From Aeromicrobium erythreum (GTDB lineage Bacteria > Actinomycetota > Actinomycetes > Propionibacteriales > Nocardioidaceae): a stretch of 64,000 bases of DNA. Where the stretch lies: the NCBI RefSeq assembly GCF_001509405.1, contig NZ_CP011502.1:2542001-2606000 (forward strand). Reading direction: 5' to 3'. Below are positions 1 through 9,522 of the stretch, piece by piece. The first letter of the stretch is position 1. Each line of letters starts with the position of its first letter. Made by a program: the position numbers and the translations under genes. The notes beneath the pieces were generated by a model. The model was not told the DNA's origin. It saw only the letters and a list, made by a program, of their open reading frames with translations, and did no database searches.

Positions 1-485
1 TCGCGAGCGGCACGGCCGGAGCGATGCAGGGCCTGCTCGCCGCCGTCGGCATCCCGATGACGCTGCTGCTGCCGCCGCTCGTCGCCCGGCTCGGCGGCAC
101 CGGCGTGCTGCCGTGGTCGTTCGCGGCGCTCACCGTCGCCGGCTGGGGCGGCGTGCTGGCCGCGCCGACGGCCGCACCGTGGCTGTGGGCCGTGCTGCTC
201 GGCCTGGGCGGGTGCACCTTCACCTGGGTGCTGATCATGTTCGGTCGTCGCACCCGCACCACCGAGGGCACCGCCGCCCTCTCCGCCTTCGCCCAGTCCG
301 TCGGCTACCTCCTCGCCGGCCTCGGCCCGTTCGGCACCGGCCTCCTCCACGACCTCACCGGCTCCTGGACCGTCCCCGTCGTCGTCCTCATGGCCGCCGC
401 CGTCCTCATCGGCTTCCTCGGCACCCTCGTCGACCGTGGCGGCACCGTCGAGGACGACCTCGCGTCCGCGTCGCGGGTGGGGTGA
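1..485 (+). CDS. MFS transporter, CynX/NimT-like, C-terminal part
   Basis: The frame is already open at the left edge (codon phase from base 3) and ends at TGA 483-485, so only the last ~160 residues are visible. They hold about five hydrophobic membrane segments and the region around GYLLAGLGPFGTGLLHDLTG, which resembles the conserved late-helix segment of the cyanate/nitroimidazole transporter (CynX/NimT) branch of the major facilitator superfamily. A cytoplasmic RTRTTEG turn separates two helices, as expected. The substrate cannot be inferred. The gene converges on the radical SAM gene, and the gap between them is filled by repeats. Confidence 0.8.
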   Translation, partial: ASGTAGAMQGLLAAVGIPMTLLLPPLVARLGGTGVLPWSFAALTVAGWGGVLAAPTAAPWLWAVLLGLGGCTFTWVLIMFGRRTRTTEGTAALSAFAQSVGYLLAGLGPFGTGLLHDLTGSWTVPVVVLMAAAVLIGFLGTLVDRGGTVEDDLASASRVG

Positions 486-515
486 GGGTCGGGCGGGGGG
501 TCCGTTCCCGCTGGG

Positions 516-985
516 AGCGCTGCCTGCGCTGCCGCAGGGGGCCACGACCTGCTGGTGCGCTGCCTTGGCCTTCGCTGTGTCTGGTCTCCGAAAGGGCCTC
601 GACCGGGCGGCTGGCCTCCGCGCTGGTCTGGGGTCTCGGGCTGTGGCTCGGGCACGGAGTGGGCGCAGGGTTCTGCGTTTGCTATGGGATCCCGTCGTGA
701 ACGCAGAAGCCTTCGGACTTGAGCGCGCGAACGCAGAGACGTCTGCGCCAACAGCCCGCCAACGCCGAACCTTCGCCCGAGAACCGCAGAGACGAAGAAT
801 CCTGCGTCCAAGCGCGAGCCCAGACCAGACCCCGAGACCCGAAGCCATGGCCAGGACCGCTGCCGGTCGAGGCCCTTTCGGAGGCCACCCCAGCGTGAGC
901 CGAGTCAGCGCACCAGCAAGACCAGACGCCCTGCGGCAGCGCACCAGCAAGCACAAGCCACCTACGGCAGCGCAGCAGCAAGAAG
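516..985. repeat. ~470-bp imperfect inverted repeat filling a convergent gap
   Basis: The gene-free stretch 486-1025 is built as a large imperfect palindrome. The left arm (about 516-660) carries words such as GTGCGCTGCC, TCCGAAAGGGCCTCGACC and GGTCTGGGGTCTCGGG. The right arm (about 820-985) carries them in reverse complement, for example GGTCGAGGCCCTTTCGGA at 865-882 and GGCAGCGCACCAGC at 935-948. Within each arm the GCGCTGCC word recurs about every 28-31 bp. No convincing gene lies inside. Open frames crossing it are low-complexity and run into the neighbouring genes antisense. The same words recur at 48758-48890. Confidence 0.75.
660..760. repeat. GGGATCCC-centred palindromic element, copy 1
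   Basis: The core at 673-707 reads CTGCGTT, a short spacer, GGGATCCCG (687-695), a short spacer, then AACGCAG. Another GAACGCAG follows at about 730. The same arrangement recurs at 4605-4725 and 5733-5845, so this is one member of an interspersed intergenic family. It lies near the centre of the larger inverted repeat 516-985. Confidence 0.65.
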
Positions 986-1025
986 AGACCCCCGCAGCGC
1001 CACGATCACGCAGACGGCACGAGCC

Positions 1026-2954
1026 TCACACCACGGTGAGCGGCAGCAGCTTCTGGCCGGTCGGGCCGATCTGGATGTCGGTGCCCATCTGGGGGCAGAC
1101 GCCGCAGTCGTAGCAGGGCGTCCAGCGGCAGTCCTCGATCTCGAGGGCCTCGGGGTCGAGAGCGTCCTCCCAGTCCTCCCACAGCCACTCCTTGTCGAGG
1201 CCGGCGTCGAGGTGGTCCCACGGGAGGACCTCGTCGTGACCGCGCTCGCGGGTGGTGTACCAGTCGAGGTCGACGGGCTGGTCGGCGAAGACGTCGGCCG
1301 CCTTCGACTCCCAGCGCTCGAAGGAGAAGTGCTCGCTCCAGCCGTCGAAGCGGCCGCCGTCGCGCCACACCTCCTCGATGACCCGGCCCACACGACGGTC
1401 GCCGCGCGAGAGCAGTCCCTCGACGATGCCAGGGCGCCCGTCGTGGTAGCGGAAGCCGATGGCGCGACCGAAGCGCTTGTCCGACTGCACCGACTCGCGC
1501 AGCTTCCGCAGCCGCTCGTCGGTCGTCTCGTGGTCGAGCTGCGCGGCCCACTGGAAGGGGGTCTGCGGCTTCGGCACGAAGCCGCCGATGCTCACGGTGC
1601 AGCGGATGTCGCGCCGCCCCGACGCCTCACGTCCGGCCTCGATGACCTTCTTGGCGAGCACGCCGATCTGGAGCACGTCCTCGTCGGTCTCGGTCGGCAG
1701 GCCACACATGAAGTAGAGCTTCACCTGCCGCCACCCGTGCGAGTAGGCGGCGGTGACGGTGCGGATGAGGTCGTCCTCGGTGACGGCCTTGTTGATCACC
1801 TTGCGCAGCCGCTCGCTGCCGCCCTCGGGCGCGAACGTCAGGCCGGAGCGTCGGCCGTTGCGGCTGAACTCGTTGGCGAGCGTGATGTTGAAGGCGTCGA
1901 CCCGCGTCGACGGGAGCGACAGCGACGTGTTCGTCCCCTCGTACCGGTCGCCCAGCTGCTTGGCCAGGTCGCCGATCTCGGTGTGGTCGGCGCTCGAGAG
2001 GCTCAGCAGGCCGACCTCCTGGTAGCCCGACCGCTGCAGCCCGGTGTCGATCATCTCGCCGATGGTCTGCAGCGACCGCTCGCGCACCGGGCGCGTGATC
2101 ATGCCGGCCTGGCAGAACCGGCAGCCGCGCGTGCAGCCACGGAAGATCTCGACGGAGTAGCGCTCGTGGACGGTCTCGGCGAGCGGCACGAGCGGGTTGC
2201 GCGGGTACGGCCACTGGTCGAGGTCCATCACGGTGTGCTTGCGGACGCGCCAGGGCACGCCGTCACGGTTCGGCCGGACCGACGCGATGCGGCCGTCGTC
2301 GTGGTAGTCGACGTCGTAGAAGCGCGGCACGTAGACACCGCCGGACGCCGCGAGGCGCAGCAGCAGCTCGTCGCGTCCGCCCGGACGTCCCTCGTCCTTC
2401 CACTCGCGCACGACCTCGCTGATCGCCAGGGCGATCTCCTCGCCGTCGCCGAGCACGGCGGCGTCGAGGAAGTCGGCCACCGGCTCGGGGTTGAAGGCGC
2501 TGTGCCCGCCGGCGAGGACGATCGGGGCGTCGTCGGTGCGGTCAGAGGCGTGCAGCGGGATGCCGGCGAGGTCGAGCGCCGTCAGCATGTTCGTGTAGCC
2601 GAGCTCGGTGGCGAAGGAGATGCCGAGCACGTCGAAGGCCCGCACCGGGCGGTGCGCGTCGACCGTGAACTGCGGGATCGCGTGCTCGCGCATCACCGCC
2701 TCCATGTCGGCCTGCACGGCGTAGGTGCGCTCGGCGAGCAGCCAGTCGCGCTCGTTGAGCACCTCGTAGAGGATCTGGACGCCCTGGTTGGGCAGGCCCA
2801 CCTCGTAGGCGTCGGGGTACATCAGCGCCCAGCGGACGCTGACGTCGTCCCACTCCTTCACCGTCGCGTTGAGCTCGCCGCCGACGTACTGGATCGGCTT
2901 GCCGACGGTGGGCAGGAGGGGCTCGAGACGAGGGAAGACGGACTCGACGGACAT
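1026..2954 (-). CDS. TIGR03960-family B12-binding-type radical SAM protein
   Basis: The 642-residue product has an N-terminal Rossmann-like cobalamin-binding-type region (about 35-190, with ALMYPDAYEVGLPNQG and GGHSAFNPEP). The radical SAM core begins with RGCTRGCRFC, giving the CxxxCxxC iron-sulfur cysteines C274, C278 and C281. A C-terminal cysteine cluster (CYDCGVC) is followed by the family's typical ending. Family members are full length at ~640-670 residues. In many actinobacteria a DUF2344/TIGR03936 partner sits next door and the pair is linked to tRNA or rRNA modification, but the reaction is not established and no partner is present here. The start is supported by a -10-like TACCCT (complement of 2962-2967) and GGAGGG just upstream. 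Confidence 0.9.
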   Translation of the reverse strand: MSVESVFPRLEPLLPTVGKPIQYVGGELNATVKEWDDVSVRWALMYPDAYEVGLPNQGVQILYEVLNERDWLLAERTYAVQADMEAVMREHAIPQFTVDAHRPVRAFDVLGISFATELGYTNMLTALDLAGIPLHASDRTDDAPIVLAGGHSAFNPEPVADFLDAAVLGDGEEIALAISEVVREWKDEGRPGGRDELLLRLAASGGVYVPRFYDVDYHDDGRIASVRPNRDGVPWRVRKHTVMDLDQWPYPRNPLVPLAETVHERYSVEIFRGCTRGCRFCQAGMITRPVRERSLQTIGEMIDTGLQRSGYQEVGLLSLSSADHTEIGDLAKQLGDRYEGTNTSLSLPSTRVDAFNITLANEFSRNGRRSGLTFAPEGGSERLRKVINKAVTEDDLIRTVTAAYSHGWRQVKLYFMCGLPTETDEDVLQIGVLAKKVIEAGREASGRRDIRCTVSIGGFVPKPQTPFQWAAQLDHETTDERLRKLRESVQSDKRFGRAIGFRYHDGRPGIVEGLLSRGDRRVGRVIEEVWRDGGRFDGWSEHFSFERWESKAADVFADQPVDLDWYTTRERGHDEVLPWDHLDAGLDKEWLWEDWEDALDPEALEIEDCRWTPCYDCGVCPQMGTDIQIGPTGQKLLPLTVV

Positions 2955-3116
2955 GCCCTCCAGGGTACGGGGCGAACGGGCGTGGTCGAGACCCCGCGGG
3001 CTCGGCCCCTGCGTCCGACCTGAGAGAACCTGCCGCGGCTCTCAGTCTCGGCGTCTACAGTGGAGGCTTCGTCCCGGGCCCTTCCCCGCCCCGTCCCCGA
3101 GCCTGCAGGAGAGTGT

Positions 3117-3908
3117 GTGCGTCACGACGACACCGTCGACCGGTCGGGCGGTCGGCACCGGATGGCACGTCACCGCGCACCGTCGGCGTTCGAGCGCCGG
3201 CGTGATCGCGCCCTCGACACCCTGGCCGACGTCACCGACGCGCTGCCCAGCAAGCGCGCCCTCTCGGTGTGCGCCGTGGGCGGCGTGGTGGTGGTCAGCG
3301 GCCTGACCGCCGGTGCCCAGGCCGTGGGCTCCAGCCCCGCCGCCGCGGCCACCGAGGAGGCCGGGCTGCGTCCCGTCGCCGCGATCGCGACGCCCCTCGC
3401 CGCCGCACAGCGTGTGTCCGACGCGGTGCTCGTGCAGCAGGAGGCCGACTCGAAGGTCGATGAGCTGAAGGCGAAGGCCGAGGGCCAGCGGGCCGCCAGC
3501 GAGCGCGCCGCCGACGAGGCCCGCGAGGCCGCAGCCCGCGCGGAGGCGCGGCGCAAGGCCGCCGCCGAGGCGAAGGCGGAGGCCGCTCGCCAGAAGGCGC
3601 TCGAGGACGCCGACCCCCGCGCCGTCGCGCGTGCCATGCTCGCCGACTTCGGCTGGGACGCCAGCCAGTTCCAGTGTCTCGACAACATCTGGACGCAGGA
3701 GAGCGGCTGGCAGGTCGACGCCGAGAACCCCGGGTCCGGCGCCTACGGCATCCCGCAGTCGCTGCCCGGCTCGAAGATGGCGTCGGCCGGCTCCGACTGG
3801 CAGACGAACCCCGCCACGCAGATCCGGTGGGGTCTGGGCTACATCCAGGACCGCTACGGATCCCCCTGCGAGGCGTGGTCGTTCAAGCAGGGTGCCGGCT
3901 GGTACTGA
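3117..3908 (+). CDS. Secreted/membrane-anchored lytic transglycosylase with Ala-Glu-rich linker
   Basis: I place the start at GTG 3117 because AGGAG (3107-3111) sits 5 nt upstream, giving 263 residues. A basic N-terminus precedes one hydrophobic segment (about 48-66) that acts as signal or anchor. A long Ala/Glu/Arg-rich, probably coiled-coil stretch follows (about 105-165). The C-terminal ~95 residues resemble the SLT-type lysozyme fold, with the likely catalytic glutamate E195 in IWTQESGW and the AYGIPQ strand typical of actinobacterial transglycosylase-like proteins. It would cleave peptidoglycan glycan strands outside the membrane. A short hairpin (CTGAGAG/GCTCTCAG, about 3020-3045) lies in the leader, but no riboswitch is recognisable. 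ATG 3162 is an alternative start. Confidence 0.85.
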   Translation: MRHDDTVDRSGGRHRMARHRAPSAFERRRDRALDTLADVTDALPSKRALSVCAVGGVVVVSGLTAGAQAVGSSPAAAATEEAGLRPVAAIATPLAAAQRVSDAVLVQQEADSKVDELKAKAEGQRAASERAADEAREAAARAEARRKAAAEAKAEAARQKALEDADPRAVARAMLADFGWDASQFQCLDNIWTQESGWQVDAENPGSGAYGIPQSLPGSKMASAGSDWQTNPATQIRWGLGYIQDRYGSPCEAWSFKQGAGWY

Positions 3909-3933
3909 GCCGACGTCCGTAGGCTCTCCTGCC

Positions 3934-4593
3934 ATGGGTCTGTTCAACCGGCGCAAGCCACCGATCACGCTCTCCTACGTCCCGAAGTCGACCGATCCCG
4001 ACGCACCGGACCAGACGGTCACGCTGCGCAACGGCTCCGAGGTCGGGCTGCGTCCGATCCTGCGCTTCGTCCCGCGCGACGTGTACGGCCGTGAGCTGCC
4101 GAACGTCGAGGTCGGCACCGTGCTCGGCATCGACCGCGGCGAGGTCGTCGCCCCACCGGGCGCGAGCGCCGTCGACGTGCTGCACTTCCACGGTCAGGGC
4201 GCCCGCAACGTGCGCGGCGTCGAGGTGCACGTCGAGTCCATGGAGCAGGTCGACCTCGACGGCGTCGTCGCTCCGGTCGAGGCCGTCATGGTCGATCTCG
4301 AGGAGCGAGCGACCCTCGAGCCGGCGGAGTTCTGGGGCGTCGGCCTCGTGAACCGCAACGAGGTGCCGATCAGCGTCGGCGTCACCCTCGTCGAGTACGA
4401 GGACCGGGTCGGCGACGCGCCGCGCCAGGCGGTCGACGCCGTGACCCTCCAGGGCACCGTCGACATCGCCTCGCAGTCGCACGAGGTCGTCTGGCTGCCC
4501 GAGGAGGTCCGCGGACGCTTCCACGGCGTCCTCGCCCACGTCGTCGTCCCCTGGGCCGGCCCCGCCGAGCCTCCCCCGCTCGACCCCGCCTGA
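3934..4593 (+). CDS. Conserved hypothetical protein, beta-rich
   Basis: This is a 219-residue protein without signal peptide or membrane segments, rich in Val, Glu and Asp and apparently mostly beta strand. It starts MGLFNRRKPP, a basic N-terminus, and ends in a short Pro-rich tail. I recognise no catalytic motif or named domain. The ATG lies 8 nt after a TAGGCT hexamer (3920-3925), consistent with a leaderless transcript separate from the transglycosylase gene 25 bp upstream. Function unknown. Confidence 0.75.
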   Translation: MGLFNRRKPPITLSYVPKSTDPDAPDQTVTLRNGSEVGLRPILRFVPRDVYGRELPNVEVGTVLGIDRGEVVAPPGASAVDVLHFHGQGARNVRGVEVHVESMEQVDLDGVVAPVEAVMVDLEERATLEPAEFWGVGLVNRNEVPISVGVTLVEYEDRVGDAPRQAVDAVTLQGTVDIASQSHEVVWLPEEVRGRFHGVLAHVVVPWAGPAEPPPLDPA

Positions 4594-4604
4594 CCTGGCT
4601 GGTG

Positions 4605-4725
4605 GGGACGCACGATTCTGCGTTCCTGAGCGATCCTGCGCACCGGGCCAAAGAATGCTGCGTTCACGTCCGGATCCCGTCGCGAACGCATAAGCGCTCG
4701 AGCTCGGCACGCGAAGGCAGCATCG
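4605..4725. repeat. GGGATCCC-centred palindromic element, copy 2
   Basis: Here CTGCGTTC (4658-4665), GGATCC (4672-4677) and GAACGCA (4684-4690) form the core. Outer words TTCTGCGTTC (about 4616-4625), GATCCTGCGC and GGCAGCATC flank it in direct and inverted orientation. It occupies the gap between the hypothetical gene and the AbiEi-like gene, and matches copies at 660-760 and 5733-5845. Confidence 0.7.
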
Positions 4726-4823
4726 TGCGCGCGGTTGTGGACGGGCCTACGCCGACGACACGGTCGTCCACAGCTCGCCGACACCCGTCCCCGTCACAGC
4801 GCGGAGCCAGGCAGCGTGGACGC

Positions 4824-5753
4824 ATGGACACGGTGTTGAGCATCCGCGAGGCGCAGGACCTCTTCGGCGCATGGCCCGTCCGGCGGCGCATCCGTGACGG
4901 CCTCTGGACCCGCCCTTGCCGCGGTGTCGTCGTCACCCACAGTGGACCACTGAGCCAGCACGAGCGCGACCTTCTGGCGCTCGCGTCGTCACCCCCGCGC
5001 TCGGCCCTCGGCGGGGCCGCGGCGCTGCGCCACGACGGGTTCGACGCCCGCGACCCGCGCCACCTCGTCGTGCTCCCGTCGGGGGCACGAGCACCGTCGT
5101 GGCCGGATGCGACCCCGCACTGGTCCGGCGCGCTCGATGACGACGACGTGCATCCCGAGCGTCGTCCACGCCGCACACGGCCCGCTCGGTCGGTGCTCGA
5201 CGCCGCCTCGTGGCACGGCAGCGAGCGGTACGCCCGCTGGATCGTCATCAGCGCGCTGCAGTGCGGGCTCGTCACGCCCCGGCACCTGCGCGAGGCCCTG
5301 GCCCGACGCGGTCGGTGCCGCCACCGCAGCGTCATCGTCTCCTCGATCCTCGACGCGTCGGGAGGCATCCAGTCGGTGCCCGAGCGCGACTTCGCCGCGA
5401 TCTGGCGCGCGAGCGGGCTGCCCCGAGCCAGCAGGCAGGAGGCAGTCCGCGGACCGAGCGGGCGCTTCTACCTCGACGTCTGGTGCGAGCAGCTCGGGTT
5501 CGGTGTGGAGGTCCACGGGATCCCGCACCTCGCGGTTGAGCAGTGGGACGACGACCTGGTGCGCGCCAACGAGGTGGTGATCACCGGTCGGCACGGCCTG
5601 ACCTTCTCCTCCTACGCGGTGCGGAACCACCCAGGGAGCGTCCTGGACCAGCTCGACCGCATGGCTCGGGCGCACGGCTGGGAGGGCGCCCCGGCACCCG
5701 AGCTCCTGCCGCGCTCCCCGAACCGGCGCACGATGCGACGTTCCCGTGCGTGA
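4824..5753 (+). CDS. AbiEi-antitoxin-like / DUF559-like protein
   Basis: The 309-residue product has the layout of the actinobacterial AbiEi-like/DUF559 group. The N-terminal ~90 residues read like the winged-helix part (IREAQDLFGAW...RRRIRDGLWTRPCRGV). The C-terminal ~100 residues hold a Vsr/DUF559-type endonuclease-like fold (FYLDVWCEQLGFGVEVHGIPHL followed by WDDDLVRANEVV). Family members are often called type IV antitoxins, but many sit alone without an AbiEii toxin, as here, so a toxin-antitoxin role is not supported. ATG 4824 is chosen because the frame upstream consists of the repeat element. The last codons (5733-5753) also lie inside a repeat element. Confidence 0.7.
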   Translation: MDTVLSIREAQDLFGAWPVRRRIRDGLWTRPCRGVVVTHSGPLSQHERDLLALASSPPRSALGGAAALRHDGFDARDPRHLVVLPSGARAPSWPDATPHWSGALDDDDVHPERRPRRTRPARSVLDAASWHGSERYARWIVISALQCGLVTPRHLREALARRGRCRHRSVIVSSILDASGGIQSVPERDFAAIWRASGLPRASRQEAVRGPSGRFYLDVWCEQLGFGVEVHGIPHLAVEQWDDDLVRANEVVITGRHGLTFSSYAVRNHPGSVLDQLDRMARAHGWEGAPAPELLPRSPNRRTMRRSRA

Positions 5754-5845
5754 CGGTCCACGACGCTGCGTTCGTGTCGGGATCCCGTCACCGACGCAGC
5801 ATCGTTCGGCCGGCCGCACACGAACGCAGAATCTTGCGCCGAGGT
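5733..5845. repeat. GGGATCCC-centred palindromic element, copy 3
   Basis: CTGCGTTC (5766-5773), GGGATCCC (5779-5786) and GACGCAGC (5793-5800) form the core. Outer words CGATGCGACGTTC (about 5733-5745) and GAACGCAGAATC (about 5822-5833) complete a nested palindrome. It overlaps the last seven codons of the AbiEi-like gene and fills the gap to the convergent ndk. Confidence 0.7.
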
Positions 5846-5849
5846 GGGG

Positions 5850-6260
5850 TCAGGCGAGGGACGGGAACCAGAGGGCGATCTCGCGGGCGGCGGACTCCTC
5901 GGAGTCCGACGCGTGGACGAGGTTCTCGCGGTTCGACAGCGAGAGGTCGCCGCGGATGGTGCCGGGGGCGGCGGCGCGGCCGTCGGTGGCGCCGTTGAGC
6001 GCACGGACGACGGCGATGGCCTCGTCGCCCTCCAGCACGAGGGAGACGAGCGGGCCCGAGGTCGCGAACGCGCGCAGCGGCGGGTACCAGGGCTGCTCGA
6101 CGTGCTCCGCGTAGTGGGCGTCGGCCTGCTCGGCGTCGATGGCGCGGTGCTCCATCGCCACGATCGTGAGGCCCTTGGCCTCGTAGCGGCGGAGGACCTC
6201 GCCGACGAGGCCGCGGCGGACGGTGTCGGGCTTGAGCAGGACGAGCGTGCGCTGGGACAT
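5850..6260 (-). CDS. ndk: Nucleoside diphosphate kinase
   Basis: The enzyme transfers the gamma-phosphate of ATP to nucleoside diphosphates through a phosphohistidine. The 136 residues match the usual bacterial length. The N-terminus TLVLLKPDTVRRG and the active-site stretch SNRENLVHASDSEESA are clear, with H116 the phosphorylated histidine. The start is preceded by a -10-like TAGGTT (complement of 6267-6272) only 6 nt away, suggesting a leaderless message. A GGGCGGGG/CCCCGCCC hairpin lies at 6277-6294 between this gene and the divergent glucosidase operon. Confidence 0.97.
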   Translation of the reverse strand: MSQRTLVLLKPDTVRRGLVGEVLRRYEAKGLTIVAMEHRAIDAEQADAHYAEHVEQPWYPPLRAFATSGPLVSLVLEGDEAIAVVRALNGATDGRAAAPGTIRGDLSLSNRENLVHASDSEESAAREIALWFPSLA

Positions 6261-6419
6261 GCCCTCAACCTAGCGGGGGCGGGGCTCCCCGCCCGACCGT
6301 GGTGGCTGCGTCGGTAGCGTGGGACACGACCTCCGGCGGCGGGGGCGCGGGCCCTCACCCACCACCTGGCGGCGGCACGACGCGTCCTCGACCGTCGACC
6401 CGCGAGCCCCGGAGGAACC

Positions 6420-8105
<1,686 letters not shown>

Positions 8106-8126
8106 CCGATCGTCCCGGTCCTGGGT

Positions 8127-8155
8127 TGCGTCGTCGTCGGCGCGCCCCTACGTTG
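8127..8155 (+). promoter_or_regulatory. Sigma-70-type promoter before the sugar-binding protein gene
   Basis: TTGCGT (8127-8132) and TACGTT (8150-8155) are separated by 17 bp, a good housekeeping promoter for this GC content. An inverted repeat TCCCGTG/CACGGGA (8161-8167 and 8182-8188) lies immediately downstream and could be an operator or leader hairpin. This gives the transporter genes their own transcription start inside the glucosidase operon. Confidence 0.6.
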
Positions 8156-8208
8156 AGGAGTCCCGTGTGGCGCCGATCACCACGGGACGAGCGAACGGGA
8201 GGCAGCTC

Positions 8209-9522
8209 ATGACGGGCAGACGACGACGGACCGCAGCGGTGGTCGCGAGCGTCGCGCTCGGCTCCTCGCTGCTCGCCGCGTGCGGCGGGTCGAGCGGGAA
8301 GCCGACGCTGACCTGGTACATCAACCCCGACGGCCAGGACACGCTGAACGCGCTGGCCGACAGGTGCAGCACCGACGACTACGACATCGACATCCGGCTG
8401 CTGCCCGCCAGCGCCACCGACCAGCGCACGCAGCTCGCGCGGCGGCTCGCGGCCGGCGACAGCTCGACCGACCTGATGAGCCTCGATCCGGTGTTCGTGC
8501 CGGAGTTCGCGAACGCGAAGTGGCTCAAGCCGTTCGAGGGCGAGCAGGCCGACGCGGTGCTCGACGACGACGTCCTCAAGGGCGCTGCCGAGACGGTCAC
8601 GTGGAACGACGAGGTGGTCGCCGCGCCGCAGTGGGCCAACACCCAGGTGGTCTGGTACCGCAAGTCCCTCGCGCAGGCGGCCGGTCTCGACATGAGCCGG
8701 CCCGTCACGTGGGACCAGGTGATCGACGCCGCCTCGCAGGAGGGCGGCACCGTCGGCGTCCAGGCCAACAAGTACGAGGCGTACGTCGTGTGGATCAACA
8801 GCCTCATCCAGGGCGCGGGCGGCAACATCCTCGACCCGTCGACCGTCGAGGACGGTCGCGACGCCAAGGTCACCATCGACAGCGAGGCTGGCAAGGAGGC
8901 CGCCGCCGTCATCCGGAAGCTGGCGAGGTCCAAGGCCGCGCAGCCCGACTTCACGACGTCGAACGAGGGCACCAGCCTCGGCCAGATGTTCCCGGCCGAG
9001 GGGCCCGGTGAGTTCATGACCAACTGGACCTTCGTCTACAAGAACTACGAGGGACTCGTCGGCAAGGCGGGCGGACCGAAGGACGAGGACGAGCTGAAGG
9101 ACCTCGGCTGGGCCCGCTACCCACAGACCGTGGAGGGCGAGGAGTCACGGCCCCCGATCGGCGGCATCGACATCGGCGTCGGCGCCTTCTCGAAGCACCC
9201 CGACTTCGCCCAGGAGGCCGCCGTGTGCGTCACGAACGCCGAGGCGCAGCGCGACCTCGCCGTCAACGAGGGCCTCATGCCGGCGCGCCAGTCGGTCTAC
9301 GACTCCGCGGCGCTCAAGGACGCCTACCCGGCCGACCTGCTCGCCCTGTGGGCCGAGAGCATCGACACCGGCGGCCCGCGCCCGAAGAGCGCGTTCTACA
9401 GCCAGATCTCGAGCGCGATCCAGTCCGTCTGGCACTCCCCGCGCCAGGTCGACCCCGACACCACGCCGAAGAAGTCGGCCGACTTCCTGGGCGCCGTCCT
9501 CCGAGGGGAGGCCCTGCTGTGA
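8209..9522 (+). CDS. Sugar ABC transporter substrate-binding lipoprotein
   Basis: This is a 437-residue extracellular solute-binding protein of the maltose/trehalose-type cluster. The signal peptide ends in a lipobox (LLAAC, lipid-modified C25) after a RRRR N-region. The body has the hinge-type sequence of family 1 binding proteins, including a WNDEVVAAPQWANTQVVWYRK strand and a MTNWTFVYKNY strand. The ATG is chosen because GGAGG (8198-8202) lies 6 nt upstream. Its stop overlaps the first permease start (GTGA). It resembles the LpqY/ThuE trehalose-binding type, but the ligand is not provable here. Confidence 0.92.
   Translation: MTGRRRRTAAVVASVALGSSLLAACGGSSGKPTLTWYINPDGQDTLNALADRCSTDDYDIDIRLLPASATDQRTQLARRLAAGDSSTDLMSLDPVFVPEFANAKWLKPFEGEQADAVLDDDVLKGAAETVTWNDEVVAAPQWANTQVVWYRKSLAQAAGLDMSRPVTWDQVIDAASQEGGTVGVQANKYEAYVVWINSLIQGAGGNILDPSTVEDGRDAKVTIDSEAGKEAAAVIRKLARSKAAQPDFTTSNEGTSLGQMFPAEGPGEFMTNWTFVYKNYEGLVGKAGGPKDEDELKDLGWARYPQTVEGEESRPPIGGIDIGVGAFSKHPDFAQEAAVCVTNAEAQRDLAVNEGLMPARQSVYDSAALKDAYPADLLALWAESIDTGGPRPKSAFYSQISSAIQSVWHSPRQVDPDTTPKKSADFLGAVLRGEALL

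Noticed and set aside
436-1113. Open frames in the gap 486-1025
   Set aside because: They consist of translated repeat words and overlap the flanking genes in other frames. There is no ribosome site or domain.
2955-3116. ydaO-type (c-di-AMP) riboswitch before the transglycosylase gene
   Set aside because: Such switches often precede actinobacterial wall hydrolases, but the conserved core elements cannot be found. Only a small hairpin is present.
4735-4790. DnaA boxes or an origin near TGTGGACG and CGTCCACA
   Set aside because: The two words do not match the DnaA consensus well, occur only once each, and no dnaA or dnaN lies nearby.
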